The notes under the pieces were generated by a model. It had not been told where the DNA came from, searched no databases, and saw only the letters and a list, made by a program, of their open reading frames with translations. From Streptomyces erythrochromogenes (lineage in GTDB: Bacteria; Actinomycetota; Actinomycetes; Streptomycetales; Streptomycetaceae): DNA of 64,000 bases. Where the stretch lies: contig NZ_CP108036.1 in assembly GCF_036170895.1 (NCBI RefSeq), positions 6,669,501-6,733,500 of the forward strand, given 5' to 3'. The position numbers and the translations under genes are program-made. Below, piece after piece: positions 1 through 8,650 of the stretch; the first letter of the stretch is position 1, and each line of letters opens with the position of its first letter.

Positions 1-1
1 C

Positions 2-367
2 GACCGGTGGGACCTGGAACGCATGGTGCAGGGCGTCAAGATCGCCCGGGACATCTTCGCGACCTCGGCGTTCTCGCCCTGGTACAAGCAGGAGCTGCAG
101 CCCGGCCCCGGCTACGTGAGCGACGACGACCTGCGGACCTTCGTGAAGCAGAAGTCGGAGAGCTACCACCACCAGGCCGGCTCCTGCCGCATGGGCATCG
201 ACGACCTCGCCGTCGTCGACCCCGAGCTGCGGGTACACGGCGTGCGCAACCTGCGGGTCGTGGACGCCAGCGTGATGCCCGCGGTCCCGTCGGGCAACTG
301 CCACACCGCCATCGCGATGATCGCCGAGCGCGCGGCGGACTTCCTGAGGGGGACCTCCCGTGCCTGA
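2..367 (+). CDS. GMC-family FAD oxidoreductase, C-terminal part (5' end outside window)
   Basis: About 121 C-terminal residues of a glucose-methanol-choline flavoprotein. The frame is open to the window edge, so the start and the FAD-binding N-terminus lie outside. The visible part carries the GMC C-terminal domain: HQAGSCRMG, then VMPAVPSGNCHTAI, which hold the conserved active-site histidines of the family. GMC enzymes oxidise alcohols or sugars to aldehydes or ketones with FAD. The stop lies 8 bases inside the next gene, so this is the first visible member of a packed operon that runs to 8581. The substrate cannot be read from this part. The VOC and epimerase-type neighbours make a sugar or polyol derivative plausible, but that is inference. 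Confidence 0.85.
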   Translation, partial: DRWDLERMVQGVKIARDIFATSAFSPWYKQELQPGPGYVSDDDLRTFVKQKSESYHHQAGSCRMGIDDLAVVDPELRVHGVRNLRVVDASVMPAVPSGNCHTAIAMIAERAADFLRGTSRA

Positions 368-998
368 TGCCGTCCTGCGCGAGGGCGCCCTGTCCGGGAC
401 CCGGATCGCGGTCCTGGTCGAGAGCGACTACTACGAGCCGGAGATCTTCTACTACCAGCACCGGTTCGCGGAGGAGGGCGCCGAGGTCGACTTCCTGACC
501 CGGCTGTGGGGAAACGACTCCATCACCTTCACCGGCCACGAGTACCGGGCGCCCTTCACCGTGAACCGGTCCCTGGAGGGTCTGAGCGACGAGGAGCTGC
601 GCCGGTACGCGGCGATCGTCGTGCCCTCGGGCATGGTGGCGGACCGGCTGCGCTACACCGAGGACGTGGACGTCCTCGCACCGGCGACCGAGCTGCTGCG
701 GCGGGCCTTCGAGGAGCCGACGGTCCTCAAGGGGATCATCTGCCACGGCATGTGGCTGGCGTCCTCGATCCCCGGGAAGATCCGCGGCCGCAAGGTGGTC
801 TGCCACAACAACCTGATCGGCGACGTCCGCAACATGGGCGGGGAGTACGTCGACGAGGACGTGGTGGTCGACGGCGACCTGGTGACCGGCCGCACCGGGG
901 CGCACCACCACCTGTTCGCCCGCCGGATCATCGAGCTGGTCTCGGCCGGGCGGGGCCGGGGGACCGTCCCCCGGCCACCGCTGGGAGGTGCCCCCTGA
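360..998 (+). CDS. DJ-1/PfpI (class I glutamine amidotransferase-like) family protein
   Basis: 212 residues, GTG start overlapping the preceding stop. The DJ-1/PfpI fold is indicated by an N-terminal beta strand (RIAVLVESDYYEPEIFYY), an acidic residue after it, and the nucleophile elbow ICHGMW with candidate catalytic Cys128 followed by His. Members act as peptidases, deglycases, hydratases or chaperones. The close packing with a VOC protein and a GMC oxidoreductase suggests work on a reactive carbonyl or sugar-derived intermediate, which is inference. The gene ends TGATG, sharing bases with the next start, so translation is probably coupled. It is one of two DJ-1-family genes in the window; the other is at 8651, and the two are not close copies. 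Confidence 0.8.
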   Translation: MPDAVLREGALSGTRIAVLVESDYYEPEIFYYQHRFAEEGAEVDFLTRLWGNDSITFTGHEYRAPFTVNRSLEGLSDEELRRYAAIVVPSGMVADRLRYTEDVDVLAPATELLRRAFEEPTVLKGIICHGMWLASSIPGKIRGRKVVCHNNLIGDVRNMGGEYVDEDVVVDGDLVTGRTGAHHHLFARRIIELVSAGRGRGTVPRPPLGGAP

Positions 999-1447
999 TG
1001 CCGGGCCCCGCGGACCGGCCGATGGTCTGGTCGCACGTGGGCCTGAACTGCGTGGACCAGAAGACCACCGAGGACTTCTACACCAGGTACTTCGGCTTCT
1101 CCCGGGCCCGGGTGGTCGACCTCGGGGAGTCCCGGATCGTGTTCCTGCGCAAGGGGGACGCGTACCTGGAGCTCTTCGCGGCGGGCACCGAGCCGGCCGG
1201 CACGGCGCCCGGGGGAGACGGGCCGCAGGCCCCGGGACGGATGCGCCACCTGGCGTTCCAGACCGACAGCGTGGACGCGTTCCTGGCCGAGCTGGGCGAC
1301 GCGGCGGAAGTGACCCTGGGGCCGCTGGACTTCGACGACTTCATCTGCGGCTGGCGGACCGTGTGGGTCCGCGACCCCGACGGGGTGATCGTCGAAGTGA
1401 GCCAGGGATACGAGGACGACAGCACTCACGACAAGGACGGTGCATGA
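998..1447 (+). CDS. VOC (glyoxalase/dioxygenase superfamily) protein
   Basis: 149 residues, ATG overlapping the TGA of the preceding gene. One glyoxalase-like beta-alpha-beta-beta-beta pair spans residues 8-140: SHVGLNCVD at the start, MRHLAFQTDS in the middle and VWVRDPDGVIVEVSQG at the end. His, His and Glu of these motifs are the usual metal ligands of VOC enzymes, so metal binding looks intact. VOC proteins include glyoxalases, epimerases, extradiol dioxygenases and resistance proteins; nothing here fixes the reaction. It sits between a DJ-1-type gene and an AGE-type epimerase within the operon, so a role in handling a small carbonyl or sugar intermediate is a fair inference. Confidence 0.8.
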   Translation: MPGPADRPMVWSHVGLNCVDQKTTEDFYTRYFGFSRARVVDLGESRIVFLRKGDAYLELFAAGTEPAGTAPGGDGPQAPGRMRHLAFQTDSVDAFLAELGDAAEVTLGPLDFDDFICGWRTVWVRDPDGVIVEVSQGYEDDSTHDKDGA

Positions 1448-1448
1448 C

Positions 1449-3272
1449 ATGGCGGACGCCGTGAGCTTCTCCTTCTCCGACACCATCGCGGGCTACGTCG
1501 TCCGCTTCGACTCCGGTACGCGCCTGCTGCGGCTGAAGACCTCCGACGGTCGCGAGTTCGACGTCTCGCTGGCCGGCGACCCCAGCGCCGAACTGGTCCG
1601 CAACCTGGACGAGCCCTACATCGACGCCTCCGGGCACATCGACGAGATGCTCTCGCCGGGCCGGTTCCTCTTCGTCTACGGCGTCCACTACCCGGAGCAC
1701 GGCGGCCGCTTCGACGCCAAGCGCCTGGTGTTCCTGGGCCGCGGCGCCGAGGACTACCGCTTCGAGGAGGGCAGCTGGTGGATCAAGCAGATCGAGTCGC
1801 TGGCCGACTTCTACAAGCGGGCGCAGTTCGGCGACGGCCCGGTGGACTTCACCGAGTACCGCACCGAGATCCGGCTCGGCGGTGACAAGACCGCCAGCCA
1901 CGTCCAGGAGACCGACACGATCTCCCGCCTGGTCTACGGCATGGCCTCGGCCTACCTGCTGACCGGCAAGGACGAGTACCTGGAGGTCGCCGAGCGCGGC
2001 ACCGAGTACCTGCGCAAGCACATGCGGGTCGTGGACGGCGAGGAGGACGTGGTCTTCTGGTACCACGGCATCAGCGTCGACGGGGACAGCGAGCGCAAGC
2101 TGTTCACCTCGGAGTTCTCCGACGACTACGACGCGATCCCGATGTACGAGCAGATCTACGCGCTGGCCGGCCCCGTCCAGACCTACCGGATCACCGGCGA
2201 CGTCCGGATCAAGAACGACGCGGACGCCACGATCCGGCTGTTCGACAAGTTCTTCTTCGACCCGGAGCAGGGCGGCTACTACTCCCACATCGACCCGATC
2301 CTCTTCAGCGCGGACCACGAGTCCCTCGGCGAGAACGCCGAGCGCAAGAACTGGAACTCGGTCGGCGACCACGCCCCCGCCTACCTGATCAACCTGTACC
2401 TGGCGACGGGCGACCAGAAGTACGCCGACTTCCTGGAGTACACCTTCGACACCATCGCGGACAAGTTCCCGGACTACAAGAACAGCCCCTTCGTCCAGGA
2501 GCGCTTCTTCCGCGACTGGTCCCACGACAAGGCGCACAGCTGGCAGCAGGACCGCGCGGTCGTCGGCCACAACCTGAAGATCGCCTGGAACCTGATGCGG
2601 ATGAACTCGCTGAAGGCCAAGCCGGCGTACGAGGAGCTCGCCCGGAAGATCGGCGAGATCATGCCGGCCGTCGGCAGCGACGTGCAGCGCGGCGGCTGGT
2701 ACGACGTCGTGGAGCGCGTGAAGGAGGGCGATCAGGAGACGTATCGTTTCGCCTGGCATGACCGCAAGGCCTGGTGGCAGCAGGAGCAGGCGATTCTCGC
2801 CTACCTCATCCTGAACGGCACGGTCGGCGGCGACGCGAACCAGCGCGAGGCCCGGCAGGCGCAGGCCTTCTACAACACCTTCTTCCTCGACCACGACGAG
2901 GGCGCCGTCTACTTCAACGTCCTCGCCAGCGGTACGCCGTACCTGCTCGGCACCGAGCGGCTCAAGGGCAGCCACTCGATGTCCATGTACCACTCGGCGG
3001 AGCTCTGCTACCTCGCCGCCGTCTACAACAACCTGCTCATCAACGGCCGGGAGATGGACTTCCACTTCCAGCCCGACCCGACCGGCCTGCCCGACCGCAT
3101 CCTGCGCGTCTCGCCCGACCTGCTGCCCGCCGGCTCGGTGCGGATCGCGTCCGTGGAGATCGACGAGAAGCCTTACACCGACTTCGACGCGGAGGCGCTC
3201 ACCGTGCGCCTGCCCGACGTCCAGGGCCGGGTCAAGGCCAAGGTCCGGCTGCGGCCGACGGCCAAGAAGTAG
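1449..3272 (+). CDS. N-acylglucosamine 2-epimerase (AGE)-like alpha/alpha-barrel protein
   Basis: 607 residues if started at the ATG at 1449, which has AAGGA 11 bases upstream; a GTG at 1440 is possible but sits almost on that site. An N-terminal segment of about 110 residues precedes an (alpha/alpha)6-type repeat region typical of AGE/cellobiose-2-epimerase-like proteins, with WYHGISVDGD, HAPAYLINLYLATGD, WQQDRAVVGHNLKIAWNLMR and WWQQEQAILAYLILNG. The catalytic histidines of epimerases usually sit in such HN and WH contexts, and both are present. It is longer than classic AGE enzymes (about 400 residues), so the family is assigned but the reaction is not. A STAS gene follows after 37 bases, linking sugar metabolism to partner-switching regulators. 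Confidence 0.7.
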   Translation: MADAVSFSFSDTIAGYVVRFDSGTRLLRLKTSDGREFDVSLAGDPSAELVRNLDEPYIDASGHIDEMLSPGRFLFVYGVHYPEHGGRFDAKRLVFLGRGAEDYRFEEGSWWIKQIESLADFYKRAQFGDGPVDFTEYRTEIRLGGDKTASHVQETDTISRLVYGMASAYLLTGKDEYLEVAERGTEYLRKHMRVVDGEEDVVFWYHGISVDGDSERKLFTSEFSDDYDAIPMYEQIYALAGPVQTYRITGDVRIKNDADATIRLFDKFFFDPEQGGYYSHIDPILFSADHESLGENAERKNWNSVGDHAPAYLINLYLATGDQKYADFLEYTFDTIADKFPDYKNSPFVQERFFRDWSHDKAHSWQQDRAVVGHNLKIAWNLMRMNSLKAKPAYEELARKIGEIMPAVGSDVQRGGWYDVVERVKEGDQETYRFAWHDRKAWWQQEQAILAYLILNGTVGGDANQREARQAQAFYNTFFLDHDEGAVYFNVLASGTPYLLGTERLKGSHSMSMYHSAELCYLAAVYNNLLINGREMDFHFQPDPTGLPDRILRVSPDLLPAGSVRIASVEIDEKPYTDFDAEALTVRLPDVQGRVKAKVRLRPTAKK

Positions 3273-3309
3273 CGCTCAACGGGGGGCGCCCCAAACAGAG
3301 GGGAAGGCA

Positions 3310-3654
3310 ATGACTCTCAACGTCAAGGAACGCCGGAACAAGACGGGCACCGTGCTCGTCGCCACCGGCGAGATCAACAGCGAGACGTCCGGCACGCTGC
3401 TCCAGTCCCTGCTGCCGCTGGTCCGCGAGGGCAAGCCGCTGCGGATCGACCTCACCGCGGTCACCTACGTCTCCAGCGCGGGCCTGCGCACCCTGCTCGT
3501 CGTCTACCGCGAGGCCCAGCACGCCGGCGTGGCCGTCACCCTCTACGGGGTGAGCGAGGAAGTCCGGTTCGTCATGTCGGCCACCGGCTTCCTCGACTTC
3601 TTCGAGACCGGCGAGGCCGCCGCGGCCGCCGCCAAGGCCAAGGCCGCGCGATGA
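3310..3654 (+). CDS. STAS-domain anti-sigma factor antagonist
   Basis: 114 residues, ATG with GAGGGGAAGG upstream. A single STAS domain of the SpoIIAA/RsbV/BldG type fills the protein. The phosphorylation loop is VTYVSSAGLRTLL, with Ser55/Ser56 as the candidate site modified by a HATPase kinase and dephosphorylated by a PP2C phosphatase. Such proteins free a sigma factor by binding the anti-sigma kinase when unphosphorylated. The C-terminal tail is Ala/Lys-rich. Its stop overlaps the glgX start (ATGA), so the two are translationally coupled. A second STAS gene, a HATPase and a PP2C phosphatase lie in the same operon. Confidence 0.9.
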   Translation: MTLNVKERRNKTGTVLVATGEINSETSGTLLQSLLPLVREGKPLRIDLTAVTYVSSAGLRTLLVVYREAQHAGVAVTLYGVSEEVRFVMSATGFLDFFETGEAAAAAAKAKAAR

Positions 3655-5798
3655 GCGAGACCCGGTCCGAGCAGGTCCTGCGCGTCGACGCGTACCCGAC
3701 CCACGAGGTGGGCGGGTACCGCGTCCGCGCGGGCAAACCGTTCCCCTTCGGGGCCAACGTGGTCCCCGGCGGGGTCAGCTTCTCCGTCTTCTCCGACCAG
3801 GCCACCTCCATGACCCTGGTCATCTACAAGCGCGGAGAACCCGAACCGATGGCCGAACTGGAGTTCCCCGAGGAATTCCGCACCGGCAGCGTGTTCGCCA
3901 TGACCGTATTCGGCCTCGACCACGAGAACATCGAGTACGGGTACCGGGCCGACGGCCCCTACGACCCGGTCACCGGCCACCGCTTCGACGCCCGCCAGGT
4001 CCTCTCCGACCCCTACGCCCGGCTGATCGCCGGCCGTGACGTGTGGGGCGTGGAGCCGGACCGCAGCCGCGGCTACCAGTACCGCTCCCGCGTCTGCCTC
4101 CAGGACTTCGACTGGGCCGACGACACCCCGCTGGGCATCCCCGCCGAGGACCTCGTCGTCTACGAGGCCCACGTGCGCGGCTTCACCCGGCACCCCAACT
4201 CGGGCGTCACCGCGCCCGGCACGTTCGCCGGGCTGCGCGAGAAGATCCCGTACCTGAAGGAGCTCGGGGTCAACTGCATCGAACTGCTGCCCGTGTTCGA
4301 GTTCGACGAGAGCGACAACCCACGCTCCAACCCGGAGACGGGTGAGAAGCTCTTCGACTACTGGGGCTACAACACGGTCTCCTTCTTCGCGCCCAAGGCG
4401 GGCTACGCGGCCACCGGACGCTACGGGATGCAGGGCGACGAGTTCCGCACCCTGATCAAGGACCTGCACGCGGCCGGCATCGAGGTCATTCTCGACGTCG
4501 TCTTCAACCACACCGCCGAAGGCAACGAGCAGGGGCCGACGATCTCCTTCAAGGGGCTCGACAACGCCACCTACTACATGCTCACGCCCGAGGGGTACTA
4601 CTTCAACTTCAGCGGCACCGGGAACACCGTCAACTGCAACCACCCCGTCGTGCGCAACTTCGTCCTCGACTGCCTGCGCCACTGGGTCGCGGACTACCAC
4701 ATCGACGGGTTCCGCTTCGACCTCGCCGCCATCCTCGGCCGGTCCCTGGACGGCACCCCGCTGCCCAACCCGCCGCTCCTGGAACTGCTCGCCTACGACC
4801 CGGTCCTGCGCCACACCAAGCTCATCGCCGAGGCCTGGGACGCCGGCGGCCTCTACGAGGTCGGCAACTTCCCGGCGTACGGCCGCTGGGCGGAGTGGAA
4901 CGGCAAGTACCGCGACACCGTACGCCGCTTCCTCAAGGGCGACCCCGGAGTCACCGGCGAACTGGCCACCCGCATCGCCGGCTCACCCGACCTCTACTCC
5001 AGCCGCGGCACCGCCGCCTCGGTCAACTTCCTGACCGCGCACGACGGCTTCTCCCTCGCCGACCTGGTCTCCTACAACGACAAGCACAACGAGGCCAACG
5101 GCGAGGGCAACAACGACGGCGCCAACGACAACAACAGCTGGAACTGCGGCGCCGAGGGCCCCACCGACGACCCGGACATCAACGCCCTGCGCACCCGGCA
5201 GATGAAGAACGCCCTCGCCATCCTCCTCACCAGCCAGGGCATCCCGATGCTGCTCTCCGGCGACGAGGTCGGCAGGACCCAGCAGGGCAACAACAACACC
5301 TACTGCCAGGACAACGAACTGTCCTGGTTCGATTGGGACCAGGTCGACGACAACGCCGAACTGCTCCGCTTCACCCGCGAGATGATCGCCTTCCGAAAGC
5401 GCCACCGCGAGCTGCGCTCCACCTCCCACCCCACCGGACGGGTCCGCGAGAACCTGGGCCTGCCGGACATCAGCTGGCACGGGGAGCGGGCCTGGCAGCC
5501 CGACTGGTCGGCGGAGAGCCGGCTGGTGGCGGTCGCCCGCTGCGGCGCCGGCGACGACGACGTGGTCTACGTGGCCATGAACTCGCACTGGGAGTCACAC
5601 GACCTGGAACTGCCGGCCCTGCCCGGCGGACGCAGCTGGCACCTGTTCGCCGACACCGGGGCCGAGGCACCGCACGACATCCGCACCCCGGGGACCGAGC
5701 CGGAGCTGGACAACGCCGGCAAGTACCTGATCGGCCCGCGGTCGGTGGTGATCCTCGTGGGCCGCACGAACGACCCCGACGCATTCGACACGCCCTGA
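3651..5798 (+). CDS. glgX: Glycogen debranching enzyme GlgX (GH13_11)
   Basis: 715 residues, full length for GlgX/TreX. It hydrolyses alpha-1,6 branches of glycogen or limit dextrin in the cytoplasm. Order of parts: N-terminal CBM48-like beta domain (about 25-150), GH13 catalytic barrel (about 160-560) and a C-terminal beta domain. Catalytic residues can be placed: nucleophile Asp357 in FRFDLA, acid/base Glu394 in AEAWDAGG and transition-state Asp465 in TAHDGFSL, followed by the Asn-rich loop GEGNNDGANDNNSWNCG typical of GlgX. The gene overlaps the upstream STAS gene by four bases and is followed after 16 bases by another STAS gene. A debranching enzyme flanked by two anti-sigma antagonists is unusual. 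Confidence 0.95.
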   Translation: MSETRSEQVLRVDAYPTHEVGGYRVRAGKPFPFGANVVPGGVSFSVFSDQATSMTLVIYKRGEPEPMAELEFPEEFRTGSVFAMTVFGLDHENIEYGYRADGPYDPVTGHRFDARQVLSDPYARLIAGRDVWGVEPDRSRGYQYRSRVCLQDFDWADDTPLGIPAEDLVVYEAHVRGFTRHPNSGVTAPGTFAGLREKIPYLKELGVNCIELLPVFEFDESDNPRSNPETGEKLFDYWGYNTVSFFAPKAGYAATGRYGMQGDEFRTLIKDLHAAGIEVILDVVFNHTAEGNEQGPTISFKGLDNATYYMLTPEGYYFNFSGTGNTVNCNHPVVRNFVLDCLRHWVADYHIDGFRFDLAAILGRSLDGTPLPNPPLLELLAYDPVLRHTKLIAEAWDAGGLYEVGNFPAYGRWAEWNGKYRDTVRRFLKGDPGVTGELATRIAGSPDLYSSRGTAASVNFLTAHDGFSLADLVSYNDKHNEANGEGNNDGANDNNSWNCGAEGPTDDPDINALRTRQMKNALAILLTSQGIPMLLSGDEVGRTQQGNNNTYCQDNELSWFDWDQVDDNAELLRFTREMIAFRKRHRELRSTSHPTGRVRENLGLPDISWHGERAWQPDWSAESRLVAVARCGAGDDDVVYVAMNSHWESHDLELPALPGGRSWHLFADTGAEAPHDIRTPGTEPELDNAGKYLIGPRSVVILVGRTNDPDAFDTP

Positions 5799-5814
5799 CC
5801 GAAGGAGACCTGAC

Positions 5815-6126
5815 ATGCCGCTTTCCGTGTCCCTGAGCATCGAGGGCGACACCACCGTGATCGAACTGTCGGGCGAGCTGGACGCCAAGACCGCGCCGGA
5901 CTTCCACCGGACCATCGAGAAGGCCGCCGGACACGGCACCACCATCGTCGAGATCAGGATGGCCGGCGTCGGCTACATGGCCAGCGCCGGACTGCGCTCC
6001 CTGGTGTTCGCCCAGCAGAAGATCGCGGACCACGTCACCATCAAGGTGGTCGGTGCCATCGAGCCCGTCTCCCGGACCATCCGGACGGCCGGCCTCGACC
6101 GCAGCATCGTCCTCTCCGATGAGTGA
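5815..6126 (+). CDS. STAS-domain anti-anti-sigma factor (second copy)
   Basis: 103 residues, ATG with GAAGGAGA upstream. A single STAS domain with ELSGELDAKTAPDF early on and the phosphorylation loop GVGYMASAGLRSLV, in which Ser57 is the likely target and an Ala precedes it where the first STAS protein has Ser. It overlaps the following HATPase gene by four bases, the usual antagonist/anti-sigma-kinase pairing of partner-switching modules. It differs enough from the STAS protein at 3310 that the two probably have different partners or respond to different kinases. No sigma factor gene is adjacent in the visible part. Confidence 0.9.
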   Translation: MPLSVSLSIEGDTTVIELSGELDAKTAPDFHRTIEKAAGHGTTIVEIRMAGVGYMASAGLRSLVFAQQKIADHVTIKVVGAIEPVSRTIRTAGLDRSIVLSDE

Positions 6127-6596
6127 CGACCGTGAGTGACATGGTCGAGCTGGCGAGGACGCCCTCCGTCCTGGAGGTGCCCGCGACGGTGCAGGCACTG
6201 GGCGACATCGCCGCGTTCGTCCTGCGGCTGGCCGGACGGGCGGGGCTCGGCAAACGGGCCGCCTACCGGCTCCGGCTGGCCGTGGACGAACTGGCCACGA
6301 ACGTCGTGATGCACGGGTACCGGGGCGGCGACGGACGGATCACCGTCCGCGGCCGCTCCGGCCCGGGCGGGGTGCAGATCACCATCGAGGACTCCGCCCC
6401 CGCCTTCGACCCCGTCGCGGGCCGCCTGCCGCCCTGCCCCGGGGTCCCCCCGCAGGACCGGCGGATCGGCGGCCTCGGCATCCACCTCGCCCTGACCAGC
6501 GTGGACGAGTTCGCCTATGCGCACAGGGACGGCCGCAACATCAGCACGCTGACTGTGAAGGCTGAGGGGACGGACCCATGCCCTCCACGACCGTGA
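6123..6596 (+). CDS. HATPase_c anti-sigma regulatory factor (serine kinase, RsbW/SpoIIAB-like)
   Basis: 157 residues from GTG 6123; GTG 6132 and ATG 6141 are alternative starts. The GHKL ATP-binding fold is clear: N box AVDELATNVVMHGY (Glu56, Asn60), G1 box EDSAPAFDP (89-97) and G2 box RIGGLGIHL (114-122). Proteins of this family bind a sigma factor and phosphorylate the cognate STAS antagonist. It overlaps the preceding STAS gene by four bases and the following PP2C gene by 19, so the three form a classic partner-switching set. The segment between G1 and G2 is short and Pro-rich, as in many actinobacterial members. Its sigma partner is not in the visible operon. Confidence 0.9.
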   Translation: MTTVSDMVELARTPSVLEVPATVQALGDIAAFVLRLAGRAGLGKRAAYRLRLAVDELATNVVMHGYRGGDGRITVRGRSGPGGVQITIEDSAPAFDPVAGRLPPCPGVPPQDRRIGGLGIHLALTSVDEFAYAHRDGRNISTLTVKAEGTDPCPPRP

Positions 6597-7837
6597 TCAT
6601 CCTCGACGCGCACCCGGCACCGCCGCCCGAACTGCTTGACGCCCTGCGGACGATGGACGCCTCCCTCGTCACCCGCACGCTGACGGAGCTGCGCGAAGGG
6701 CCGCTGGAGCTGCTGCCCGTCGCGGACGTGCTGCTCGCCCCGGCCGACTCCGACGGGGAAGCCGTACGGATGGCCGTACGCCGGCTGCGCCGCTGGGCCG
6801 GGGCCCCCATCGTGGTCGTCTGGACCGTGACGGAGTTCGCCTCCCTGGAGGAGCACGTCCGGATCGGGCACGACTACCTCGTACCCCCCTTCCTCCCCGC
6901 CCTCGTCGGGGCCCGGCTGCACAGCTGCTCGGAGCGCGCCGGACTCGGCCGCACCCTGCGCGAGGCCGACGCCCGCGCCGAACTCATGGGCTACGAGAAG
7001 GAACTGGAGATCGGCCGCGAGATCCAGGCGGGCTTCCTGCCCGAATCGCTGCCCGTCCCCGACGGCTGGGAGATCGACGTACGCTTCCGGCCCGCCCGGC
7101 AGGTCGCCGGGGACTTCTACGACGTCTTCGAGATCTCCCGCGGCCGCCGGCTGGCCTTCGTCGTCGCCGACGTCTGCGACAAGGGAGTCGGCGCCGCGCT
7201 CTTCATGGCGCTCATCCGCTCCCTGCTCCGCCACACCGCACAGAACAGCGGACTCCAGCACCTGGTCGCCGCCGGCCGGGCCGGCGGCAGCCGGCGGATC
7301 CCGGTCGTCGGCGCCACACCCCTGCTCAACGCGGTCACCGCCACCAACGGCTACCTCACCAACAACCACCTGCGGCAGGGCTACTTCGCCACCCTGTTCT
7401 TCGGGGTGCTGGACCCGCTCACCGGCAGCCTCGTCTACATCAACGGCGGCCACAACCCGCCCCTGCTACGACCTGCCGACGGCAGCCCGCCCGCCGCCCT
7501 GGACATCACCGGACCGGCCGTCGGAGTTCTGCCCGACTGCGTCTACACGCTCGGCTACGCCCAGCTGGACCCGGGCGACACCCTCTTCGTGTTCACCGAC
7601 GGAGTGCCCGAGGCCCGCTGCCCGAACGGCAGCTTCCTCGGCGACGAACGGATGCTGGAACTGCTCGCCGGACCACTGGTGAGCGGCAAGGACCTGGTCG
7701 ACCGGATGGACCTGGCGGTGCGCGAGCACACCGGCACCGCCGAACAGCACGACGACGTCACCATGCTCGCCCTGCACCGGCCACGTGCGGCGCGGGGGCC
7801 GTACGCGGACGGCCCCGGCCACCAGGTGGTGGCCTAG
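6578..7837 (+). CDS. PP2C/SpoIIE-type serine phosphatase with N-terminal receiver-like domain
   Basis: 419 residues. Residues 1-120 form a Rossmann-like receiver-type domain (TVIILDAHPAPPPELLD at the start) that lacks a clear phospho-acceptor Asp-Asp pair, so it is probably a pseudo-receiver. A short coiled linker with EIGREIQAGFLPESLP leads into a SpoIIE/PP2C domain (about 165-400) with RPARQVAGDFYDVF, VVADVCDKGVGAALFM, INGGHNPPLLR, FTDGVPEA and EQHDDVTML; the acidic residues that hold two metal ions are all present. It should dephosphorylate one or both STAS proteins encoded upstream. It overlaps the kinase gene, and the next gene starts on the base after its stop. Confidence 0.9.
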   Translation: MPSTTVIILDAHPAPPPELLDALRTMDASLVTRTLTELREGPLELLPVADVLLAPADSDGEAVRMAVRRLRRWAGAPIVVVWTVTEFASLEEHVRIGHDYLVPPFLPALVGARLHSCSERAGLGRTLREADARAELMGYEKELEIGREIQAGFLPESLPVPDGWEIDVRFRPARQVAGDFYDVFEISRGRRLAFVVADVCDKGVGAALFMALIRSLLRHTAQNSGLQHLVAAGRAGGSRRIPVVGATPLLNAVTATNGYLTNNHLRQGYFATLFFGVLDPLTGSLVYINGGHNPPLLRPADGSPPAALDITGPAVGVLPDCVYTLGYAQLDPGDTLFVFTDGVPEARCPNGSFLGDERMLELLAGPLVSGKDLVDRMDLAVREHTGTAEQHDDVTMLALHRPRAARGPYADGPGHQVVA

Positions 7838-8581
7838 ATGGCCCGCACCATCGTGGTGCACTCGCACCGCGGCGGCACCGGGAAGTCCTCGGTCCTGGCC
7901 AACCTCGCGCTGCTCATCGCGGCCGGGGGGCGCCGGGTGGGGGTGGTGGACACCGACATCCAGTCACCCACCCTGGACCTGCTGTTCCGGCTCGGTCCCG
8001 GACCCTCACTGGCCGACTACCTGCTCGGCCGCTGCGAGATCGAGGCCGCCGCCCAGCAGGCCGGCGTACCAGGGCTGTACGTCGTACCGGCCCGGACCGG
8101 GACGGCGGCCCTGCGGGAGCTCATGGCCGGCGGCTACGACGTGGGACTGCTGCCGGAGGGCTTCGACCGGCTGGCCGAGCACTACGCGCTGGACGTGCTG
8201 CTGCTCGACACCCACGCCGGGCTCAACAACGAGTCGGTGACCGCGATGGCGAGCGCCGACGTACTGATGATCATGGCCCGGGCCGACCGGATCGACCTCT
8301 CCGGGGTCGAGGAGACCATCGCCCTCGCCGGGCGCCTGGCCTGCCGGCGGACCCTGGTGCTGAGCATGGCACCCGCGGGCATCGACCGGGACTCGGCCCG
8401 GCGGCGTTCCGAGGAGGTCTACGGCGCACCCGTGGCCGGAATCCTTCCCTACTCGCCGGAAATGGCCTCCCTGTACGGAGAGCGCATATTTGCAGAAGCC
8501 CATCCCGACCACCCCCTGGTCGGTGAATTCCGCACCATCATCTCGGCGTTGGACGCACGTGACGAAGTATCGCGGGCCTGA
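7838..8581 (+). CDS. MinD/ParA-like P-loop ATPase
   Basis: 247 residues, ATG immediately after the stop of the phosphatase gene. The deviant Walker A motif HRGGTGKSSV with the signature lysines, VVDTDIQSPTLDLLF after it and LLLDTHAGLNN as Walker B place it in the MinD/ParA/FlhG family. These ATPases form ATP-dependent dimers and place partner proteins in the cell, often at the membrane or nucleoid. No ParB or MinE partner is nearby. Being the last gene of a partner-switching operon suggests it scaffolds or localises the signalling proteins, or is regulated with them; this is inference. A terminator-like hairpin follows 12 bases after the stop. Confidence 0.85.
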   Translation: MARTIVVHSHRGGTGKSSVLANLALLIAAGGRRVGVVDTDIQSPTLDLLFRLGPGPSLADYLLGRCEIEAAAQQAGVPGLYVVPARTGTAALRELMAGGYDVGLLPEGFDRLAEHYALDVLLLDTHAGLNNESVTAMASADVLMIMARADRIDLSGVEETIALAGRLACRRTLVLSMAPAGIDRDSARRRSEEVYGAPVAGILPYSPEMASLYGERIFAEAHPDHPLVGEFRTIISALDARDEVSRA

Positions 8582-8593
8582 CGTCACCCCCTT

Positions 8594-8613
8594 ACGCCCC
8601 CTGCGGGGGGCGT
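8594..8613 (+). terminator. Terminator-like hairpin after the partner-switching operon
   Basis: ACGCCCC (8594-8600) pairs with GGGGCGT (8607-8613) around a short loop, 12 bases after the stop of the ATPase gene. No T-run follows, as is usual in streptomycetes. It separates the first long operon from the second, so transcription of the gene at 8651 probably begins nearby. Confidence 0.6.
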
Positions 8614-8650
8614 GTTGAATCGGCAGCGAATCCAGAACAAGGAGAGAATC

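Noticed and set aside
8612..8650. An earlier start for the HchA-like gene at 8612
   Set aside because: It begins on the terminator hairpin; the ATG at 8651 has a good AAGGAG site.
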